Shown here piece by piece: positions 7,087-12,768 of a stretch of DNA of 12,768 nt (its first letter is position 1; every line of letters starts with the position of its first letter). Below the pieces are notes generated by a model. It made no database searches. It worked only from the letters and a program-made list of their open reading frames with translations, and was not told where the DNA came from. This DNA comes from Cylindrodendrum hubeiense (taxonomy: Eukaryota > Ascomycota > Sordariomycetes > Hypocreales > Nectriaceae), in NCBI GenBank assembly GCA_014621425.1, contig JAANBB010000731.1:1-12768 (forward strand). The letters run 5' to 3'. A program made the translations under genes and the position numbers.

Positions 7087-8829
7087 ATGAGTTCCGACGA
7101 TGATTACGAGGTCGAGGTGCCCGACCTGGCTGCCGACGACCCCATGAGAGCATTCCTGCCTACGTCTTTTGGCAAGAAGTCCAAGGAGACCGACGTTGCG
7201 GCCCAAATCGACAGGAGCCGGAGAGTGGTGGACCGACCGGGCGCAGAAGGCAGCGGTGGACAGGGAAAACGGCTACAGGAGCCGAAGAAGGCGCACGATT
7301 CGAGCGATTCCGACAGCGACAGCGATGATTCCGACGACGACGACGACGAGTATCCAGTCTCCCATGAACTGGTCCTAAAGACACACGACCGCGCCGTCAC
7401 GACGGTTTCGCTCGATCCTGCAGGAGGCCGTCTGGCATCAGCTTCCTTGGACTGTACCGTTAAGCTCCACAATTTCGCCTCCATGACCCCGACGACGTTA
7501 CGAGCATATCGAAGTGTCGATCCTTTCGAGACGAAGTCTTCCGCCGCCTCCGAGTCCCATCCGATCCACCATGTGGAATTCAACCCGCTGTCCGGTGGTG
7601 TTTTTCTCTGTATCTCCGCGCACCTACAGGCGAGGATTATGTCGCGTGACGGAGACATTTTGACCGAGTTCGTCAAGGGAGATATGTACCTCCGTGATAT
7701 GAATAACACCAAGGGTCACATTTCGGAAATCACGACCGGAACCTGGCATCCTACGGACAAGAACGTTTGCGTCACGGCAGGAACAGACAGTACCCTGAGA
7801 ATATGGGACATCAACAACAAGCGCTCGCAGAAGGAGGTCATCGTGTTCAAGTCCAAGGCTGCTGGTGCGGCTGGACGGACGAAGATGACGACGGTAGCCT
7901 GGGGCTCTCCCGCCCAAGGCGGAAACAATATCCTTGTCGCGGCAGCGCTTGATGGTTCACTCGTCATGTACAGTGGAAACAGCCCGTTCTCGCGTCCTGC
8001 AGGAGAAATCCGGGACGCTCATAAACCCCAAACATGGACAGGCGGCATCGACATTTCAGCAGACGGTCGGATGATTGTCACTCGCGGCGGCGATGACTTG
8101 ATTAAGCTCTGGGATATTCGAAAATTCACAAAGCCCCTTGTCACGGTCTCCCACCCCTCGACATCGGACCATTACCAAACAAGCAACATTAGATACGGGC
8201 CTAATTCGACGAGCATCATCACCGGGTCTGCGACAGGCCACCTCCACATCCTGAACCCAGGCAACTTGCGGGCAGAACACGTTACCCCGATAACACCCGG
8301 ATCGCCCCTCATCACCGTGGATTGGCACCCCAAGATTAACCAGATCATCACAGGTTCAACTAACGCGGAGACTCATGTCCTCTACAATCCTACAATGTCG
8401 AGCCGTGGAGCGGTAGAAGTTATGTCAAAAGCCCCGAAGAAGCGCCACATCGACGACAACTCCGAATTTACAATGGACCAGTCTGTGGGTATATCTGGAG
8501 ACGCAATTGTGGCTCCAGGCGCACTGGCCGGTTCGCGAAACGCTGGAGTGACGGTATCCGGCAGATCGAAAGACCCCCGACGCCCCCATATCCCACAGCA
8601 GACGCCTTTCCAGAAGAACCAACCCGACGAACAGCGCATTGCGGAGAACATCCCCCTGGCGCGCATGCTGCACGAAGATCCGCGCGAGGCTTTGCTGAAG
8701 TATGCTGACAAGGCCCAGAGTGACCCTATGTTCACCAAAGCCTGGAGTAAGACGCAACCCGAGACCCAGTATGCAGAAATCAGCGACGAGGAGGACGAGG
8801 GGCCCGACAAGAAAAAGGCTAGGAGATGA
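7087..8829 (+). CDS. wdr70: WD40-repeat protein, WDR70 homologue
   Basis: One uninterrupted exon encodes 580 aa. The N-terminus has DPMRAFLPTSFGKK, which resembles the FGK motif of human WDR70, then a Ser/Asp-rich acidic stretch (about residues 72-88) and PVSHEL at about 90. About seven WD-type repeats follow (91-433), including GHISEITTGTWHP, LRIWDI, TRGGDDLIKLWDIRKF and VDWHPKINQIITGS. The C-terminal part, IPLARMLHEDPREALLKYA to SKTQPETQYAEIS (about 521-567), parallels the human WDR70 tail, which is not a generic WD40 feature and makes the family call strong. Family knowledge: WDR70 works in the nucleus with CUL4-DDB1, and in fission yeast and human cells is tied to H2B monoubiquitination and resection of DNA breaks. 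ATG 7087 sits in a good context (tttgccATGa) and no in-frame ATG lies upstream. The gene is divergent from swc5 and tandem with rxt3. Confidence 0.92.
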   Translation: MSSDDDYEVEVPDLAADDPMRAFLPTSFGKKSKETDVAAQIDRSRRVVDRPGAEGSGGQGKRLQEPKKAHDSSDSDSDSDDSDDDDDEYPVSHELVLKTHDRAVTTVSLDPAGGRLASASLDCTVKLHNFASMTPTTLRAYRSVDPFETKSSAASESHPIHHVEFNPLSGGVFLCISAHLQARIMSRDGDILTEFVKGDMYLRDMNNTKGHISEITTGTWHPTDKNVCVTAGTDSTLRIWDINNKRSQKEVIVFKSKAAGAAGRTKMTTVAWGSPAQGGNNILVAAALDGSLVMYSGNSPFSRPAGEIRDAHKPQTWTGGIDISADGRMIVTRGGDDLIKLWDIRKFTKPLVTVSHPSTSDHYQTSNIRYGPNSTSIITGSATGHLHILNPGNLRAEHVTPITPGSPLITVDWHPKINQIITGSTNAETHVLYNPTMSSRGAVEVMSKAPKKRHIDDNSEFTMDQSVGISGDAIVAPGALAGSRNAGVTVSGRSKDPRRPHIPQQTPFQKNQPDEQRIAENIPLARMLHEDPREALLKYADKAQSDPMFTKAWSKTQPETQYAEISDEEDEGPDKKKARR

Positions 8830-9133
8830 TGCAAGAAACGCATCTCGGACGATTGATGGCGTTTGGAGGAGACGCCCCGATAATGTAAGGCTCGTGTAAC
8901 ACCCCTCGTAAAGGCGCCGAGACGCGTTTGCAACCGCTTTGGTGGATGCAAACAAGCCGCCGCCTCACTTTCCCACGACGAGCCAATCCCCACCCACAGC
9001 ATGCGGCAAAATGCTGCCTCGATAGCAGACAGTCTGGCTTCCCTGCCCACATCGGTATACCCTTTGCTACAGAGTACTTACTATTTCATCGGAGGACAAG
9101 GAGTCAAGGACAAAGGGTGACGAACGCGGGGGT

Positions 9134-9139
9134 CACGTG
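9134..9139. promoter_or_regulatory. E-box CACGTG upstream of rxt3
   Basis: GTCACGTGCA at 9132-9141 contains the palindrome CACGTG, the usual target of bHLH factors (Cbf1-, Pho4- or SREBP-like). It lies about 750 bp before the rxt3 ATG but immediately before the ATG-free leader stretch, so it may be core-promoter proximal. A 6-bp palindrome is expected about three times in 12.8 kb by chance. Confidence 0.3.
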
Positions 9140-9802
9140 CATGTACTCGTAATATAATGTTCCGCGCCGCTTCCAGCAATTAAGACATTGATGCCTCAGG
9201 CGCCAGTTGCAGCCTGCCGTTCGTGGTCGCTTGCAGGGGGGCCGTGCTGAGAAATACTGTGGCCGGCCGTCTCAAGACCGCACCAACCATCACGCTGAAT
9301 CTTGTCCAGTTGTGTCTTCACCACTCCCCATCATCAACCGGCGAGCGCGCGCATCCAAAAAATCGCCAGGGCCCTCTCAAACCATCGGCTCCCATCTCCA
9401 GACCTCGCCAAATCCGTGTTGCACGCGATTTGCACGCCGCCCCGGCCCCCGGCACCGGCACCGACGCGCCCCGTCGCCACATAACACACTTTTTCCCTTG
9501 GACCTCGACATTTCGCGGGCTCTCTTTGCCTGTCCCCCGTTCTTCGTTCCTCCACGCCGCGCTTCCCTACCCGTGTGCGGTTGCCATCGACGCTGAGCCT
9601 CTCCCACGCGCATCCACGACGTGTCGCCAACCATTTGACGACGCCGTCCGCAATCAGCCATCCATTGCTCCTTCCCACGACATCGACGCGCTCGCTTTCG
9701 CTCTCGATTCCCTTCTCGACGCTCTTTTTTGTTTTCGCGACAACTCCACACGTCTCGACCCTTGCGCGACGAGCATCGATATCGATTCAAATACCACTCG
9801 AC

Positions 9803-9876
9803 ATGCACCATAGGTAACCGGATTACACCGATCTATCTATTGGAATATACACCGTCGACGGCCATCGCGTGTTTAG
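9803..9876 (+). other. rxt3: Short upstream ORF, or alternative rxt3 start followed by a leader intron
   Basis: ATG at 9803 is the first ATG after more than 600 ATG-free bases. Unspliced, it gives a four-codon ORF (MHHR) ending TAA at 9815-9817, 72 nt before the rxt3 ATG. If 9814-9876 (GTAACC to TTTAG, 63 bp) is removed as an intron, the same ATG reads in frame through MHHSTTII into the rxt3 start methionine. The donor GTAACC is uncommon and no clear CTNAC branch site is visible, so the unspliced reading is somewhat preferred. Confidence 0.3.
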
Positions 9877-9889
9877 CACCACCATCATC

Positions 9890-12164
9890 ATGGCGTCGGT
9901 GCAAGCTCCCCCGGCGGTCCAGCACCCTGGCGCGCCCATGCCTGCTGGCGCGACCAAGCAGCAAGCTGAAGAAGTCTTTCGAGTATGCTCCCCTTACACG
10001 TTGCCCAATTCCTAAATGGTTATGCCGCGTGATTTTATCGCAGTTCCGTCCTTGCTGACTAGTTTTTTAGAAACTCAGACAGATGAAGGAGCAGGGTGTG
10101 CCACCGACGGACCCCGAGTATATCAAAGCTTCTCAGTTCTTGATGAGCTTCCAACAGCAACACCATATGCGCAGNNCNCAGCAACANNANCNGCAGCAAC
10201 AACAACAACAGCAGCAGCAGCANCAGCANCAGCAACAACAGCAGCAGCAGCAGCAACAACANCAACANCAGCAGCAACANCAGCAGCAACAGCAGCAGCA
10301 GCAACAACAACAGCAACCTCAACCCCAACACCGACAGCGCCCGAGTGAGGAAGCCCCGCCACCGCCGGCGATCGCGTATAATGGAGCTCATGGCCCAGCT
10401 CAATTCGAACCCCCTCGACATCGAAGCAACGAGGACCCCTCGGCACCTAACGGCCATCAACGAAACCTGTTAGCGATTCAGGAGATGAACCGTAAGGGTC
10501 GGATCTCTCCACTCCCCCAAGCGGTGCAGGGCGCACAATTGCAGCAACCTGGACCGGCCGGCGAACCGGGAATTAAGAGCGAATTCGGTCGAATGTTTGC
10601 TGGTATTGGGAATGGAGTTATGGGTGTATCTAGCCCGATTTCATCTGGTGCTCCCATGCCGTTCACGAACGCGTCACTCGCAAAGCGGGAAGACGCAGAA
10701 ATTTCGACTCCCGAATCAGGCCTGGAGGTTGTTGGAAAGCCCGTGAAGGGCAGGAGGAGGAAGCTGAAAGAGGAAGACAAGGCAGATGATGATAGCACGG
10801 GAAGAAACACACCAACGAGCCGGACCAAGAGGCCCAAAACGCACCAACATCACCACCACCATCCGCCGCATCATCAGTACGTGGATCACGCCGATTCAAG
10901 TTGGAATTTTGTTAACAGTCGTCTCAGTCACGCGCATTATCACCACCACCACCCGGCCGACTCCGCGGCTCCTCAGGCTGGAGGAGCCGCACCGTTCAAG
11001 AATCTGAAAGGAGGCGCACCTGGCCCTCTACCGGTTGACAAGAATGCCCCCGTTCCTCACCACCATCATGGACCCCGCCCACACGCCGCATCAGCGAAGG
11101 CTGTCCCAAACGCCGCACCAGTTATCCCCCCAAAGCCCAAGACAATTGTGTCCTCCAAGGCAGTGCTGGATTCCGTGGCTGCCCGACCCCGGCACCATTT
11201 GGGAGATTTCATATACGAGCCAGGGCTGAAAGCTGGGAGACTAATCCCCAGCACCTCGACTCACCGATCATTCGCCTCCAACCCGAAGCCTCTGCCATGG
11301 GACTTGATCAAGGACAAGGAAAACTGCACTCTAACAATCAAGGTTGCGCGGATCCACTTGTCTCCTGTGTCCCGAGAGGAGATTACTTCTCGAGGATTCC
11401 TCTGGGGAACCGACGTGTACACGGATGACTCTGATGTGGTGGCTGCCTGTATACACAGTGGATGGATCAAGGGCGAGTGGACTGAGGACGTGGACAGTTC
11501 ACTATTGGATCTCGAACAGGGAACGAACGAAGGAAAGCGACGCAAGAATAAGAACCTGGTCGCGACAGTTGATCTCGAATCCGAGGGCCTAATCACATCA
11601 GCACCGGTTGGCGGTCCCATGTCGATCCCGCCTCAACGCGACTTGCACATCAACATCTTGATCCTCCCGCGACTTATGAGGTACTCGGCGTCAACTCGAT
11701 ATGGAATTTCGAGTCGAGAATTTGGCGGAGAGTACGGGGCTCGCCACACGGTCCACGACGGCATCAGCTACATGATCAACAGCGTGCGATGGGTTGAGAA
11801 CGGAGCACAGCCCCAGGCTAGACTCCGGGGCAAGGCCCGACGAGAACGTATGCGCAAGGCCATGTGGGAAGTCAAGGGAAGCCTAGAAAACATCACGGGC
11901 CAGGAGCGAGAAAAAGAGAAGGAACGAATTGGCCGATTACGAGGGGAGATATCCGGCAGCTGGTGGACGAAAGAGCGGGAAGGAAGCGAACAGAAGCAAA
12001 TCAGCAGCGGCGAACAGGGTCCTGCGAGTGAAGGAGACAAGGAGAATCGTGCCGCGGATGCGGACCCTAATACGCCGATGGCCAAGGAGGCCGAGGCGCA
12101 GGACAAGGACGTCCAAATGGCGGACACGGACAAGCCCGAGGGGAACGGGAAGGGAGACCAATGA
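9890..12164 (+). CDS. rxt3: RXT3-family subunit of the Rpd3L histone deacetylase complex
   Basis: Exons 9890-9982 and 10071-12164 give 728 aa as read. The 88-bp intron has GTATGC, a GCTGAC branch-like site and TTTTTTAG. Residues 24-55, spanning the junction (KQQAEEVFRKLRQMKEQG), read as one continuous helix-like segment, which supports the splice. A 46-codon poly-Q tract (about 68-113) follows, then a basic region (KGRRRKLKEEDK), His-rich runs (10842-10877 and around 10940 and 11060), and the Rxt3 domain at about 442-610. That domain has DLIKDKENCTLTIKVARIHL, WGTDVYTDDSDVVAACIHSG and ISYMINSVRWVE. The C-terminus is highly charged. Family knowledge: yeast Rxt3 is a nuclear subunit of Rpd3L, which deacetylates histones at promoters; its biochemical role is poorly defined. 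ATG 9890 follows ccatcatc; an alternative upstream start at 9803 is listed separately. The gene converges on sdh8. Confidence 0.9.
10173..10316 (+). repeat. rxt3: Imperfect CAG/CAA repeat (poly-glutamine) with ambiguous bases
   Basis: From 10179 to 10316 nearly every rxt3 codon is CAG or CAA, encoding about 46 glutamines. Twelve bases in 10175-10280 are n; nine are at third codon positions, two at first and one at second. Third-position ambiguity in a CAA/CAG mixture leaves most residues as Gln or His. The true repeat length and the residues at 10173-10178 and 10188-10193 are uncertain. Confidence 0.95.
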
Positions 12165-12472
12165 CCTGGCTCATGCAAAAAGGGTTGATGGGACTCGAAA
12201 GGCGTTTACACCGAGAATGCATTGCGTCGGCGGGGTTGACGAGGGTTCTTGTAAGATTAGAGAATACCCATTTGATCTCATGATAGGACATTTTAATCAG
12301 AGCCGTGTGGCCCACCTCTCAAACTCGATCCTTCAAGAGGTCATGTCTCATCTATTGCACCGTTTCTTTATCGTACATTTTCGTACAGCCTTTTCGACAT
12401 GTCTCTCGATCGTGTGAGTCGTGGCGACTAGTTTGCGTCCCCCACTCCCTTGGATGTGTCGGAGCCGTTGAC
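12165..12472. other. Convergent intergenic region: 3' ends of rxt3 and sdh8
   Basis: These 308 bp separate two facing stop codons and should hold both 3' UTRs. The region is more AT-rich than its coding flanks (for example 12280-12390). I see no gene, repeat or RNA element. Confidence 0.55.
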
Positions 12473-12768
12473 TCAGAAATCCGTCACTCGCCCGTTGTAG
12501 CTCCAATCGCCCTGGCCACCCCACCGCAGGGGCTCGTTCTTGGGTCCACCGACCTCGCCGGTCTTGGGGTTGACGTCGCCCTCGAACTCCGGGGGCGCAC
12601 CGCGGAACAGGCCTGGGTTGACGTCGGTGGGCTCGGGGGCGGAGGTGACGGTCGCATCGGCGGCGGGGGAGGCCTCGGCCTCGGGCTGGAAGGCGGAGGA
12701 GACGGAGGCGGCGCGCTGCAGGCGCTCGAACTCGGCCTGCTGGTCGGCGGGCAGCTTCGGGGGCGCGG
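12473..12768 (-). CDS. sdh8: Succinate dehydrogenase assembly factor 4 homologue (Sdh8/SDHAF4), 5' part off the window
   Basis: The minus-strand frame is open from the window edge to TGA at 12475-12473 and gives the last 97 residues. The C-terminus carries the SDHAF4 (DUF1674) signature: FEGDVNPKTGEVGGPKNEP, then LRWG, DWSYNGRVTDF and stop. Upstream are PKLPADQQAEFERLQ and an Ala/Pro/Glu-rich linker. The N-terminus, expected to hold a mitochondrial targeting sequence, is outside the window. Family knowledge: Sdh8/SDHAF4 acts in the mitochondrial matrix, binding the flavinated Sdh1 subunit and aiding its assembly with Sdh2 into complex II while limiting oxidant production. Codons end in G or C in 88 of 97 cases. 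No intron is visible in this part. Confidence 0.93.
   Translation of the reverse strand, partial: APPKLPADQQAEFERLQRAASVSSAFQPEAEASPAADATVTSAPEPTDVNPGLFRGAPPEFEGDVNPKTGEVGGPKNEPLRWGGQGDWSYNGRVTDF

Larger units (their letters stand above)
8830..9889. promoter_or_regulatory. Intergenic region: wdr70 3' end, rxt3 promoter and long leader
   Basis: This 1,060-bp gap between two tandem genes should start with the wdr70 3' UTR. From about 9240 to 9800 it becomes C-rich and T-rich with many cgac/catc words, as in a Eurotialean leader. The 609 bases 9194-9802 contain no ATG on the + strand, although open frames begin at other codons. No protein or RNA gene is recognisable. An E-box (9134-9139) and a possible leader intron (9814-9876) are listed separately. 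Confidence 0.55.

Noticed and set aside
7285..7350. Repetitive GAC/GAT/AGC codons in wdr70, considered as a microsatellite
   Set aside because: It is explained by a Ser/Asp-rich acidic linker typical of the family and is too imperfect to call a separate repeat element.
8382..9050. 222-codon open frame on the minus strand opposite the wdr70 3' half
   Set aside because: It is antisense to a strongly conserved coding region, has no recognisable domain and shows no independent start signals; it is a by-product of wdr70 codon usage.
9223..9813. 196-codon plus-strand frame in the rxt3 leader
   Set aside because: It does not begin at ATG, contains no ATG at all, is low-complexity (Pro/Ser/Arg/His) and lies where a C/T-rich untranslated leader is expected.

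Overview
The window is ordinary nuclear DNA from a filamentous ascomycete, most likely a Eurotiomycete of the Aspergillus/Penicillium type. The grounds are short (52-134 bp) GT-AG introns with CTAAC/CTGAC-like branch sites, long pyrimidine-rich 5' leaders, and a STE12 protein that joins a homeodomain-like STE domain to two C-terminal C2H2 fingers. That architecture occurs in filamentous fungi and is absent from budding-yeast Ste12. The order-level placement rests on remembered resemblance of the STE12 N-terminus to SteA and was not tested by a search.

Layout, left to right: a leader and steA/ste12 (+, 609-3033, five exons); faf1 (-, 3576-4603, three exons), an rRNA-processing/40S assembly factor; swc5 (-, 5004-6027, two exons), a subunit of the SWR1 H2A.Z-exchange complex; wdr70 (+, 7087-8829, one exon), a WD40 protein linked to H2B ubiquitination and DNA repair in other eukaryotes; rxt3 (+, 9890-12164, two exons, with a long poly-Q tract), a subunit of the Rpd3L histone deacetylase complex; and the 3' part of sdh8/SDHAF4 (-, 12473 to the window edge), a mitochondrial complex II assembly factor. 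Exon boundaries were set by hand from GT/AG sites, branch-like motifs and protein continuity; all exon lengths sum to whole reading frames.

The genes are housekeeping or regulatory and do not form a pathway. Four of the six (ste12, swc5, wdr70, rxt3) act on transcription or chromatin, but the different strands and the roughly 0.3-1 kb gaps argue against any operon-like unit. I found no tRNA, rRNA, transposon, CRISPR array, secondary-metabolite gene or sign of horizontal transfer.

I did not find a previously undescribed system. The points most worth a second look are: an 84-bp symmetrical exon in ste12 that corresponds exactly to one zinc-finger unit, so skipping it leaves one intact finger; the near absence of ATG from the ste12 and rxt3 leaders, which bears on the true rxt3 start; a poly-Q tract whose ambiguous bases fall mainly at codon third positions; PUF-type elements in the facing 3' regions of ste12 and faf1; and a CCAAT box inside a perfect inverted repeat upstream of swc5.
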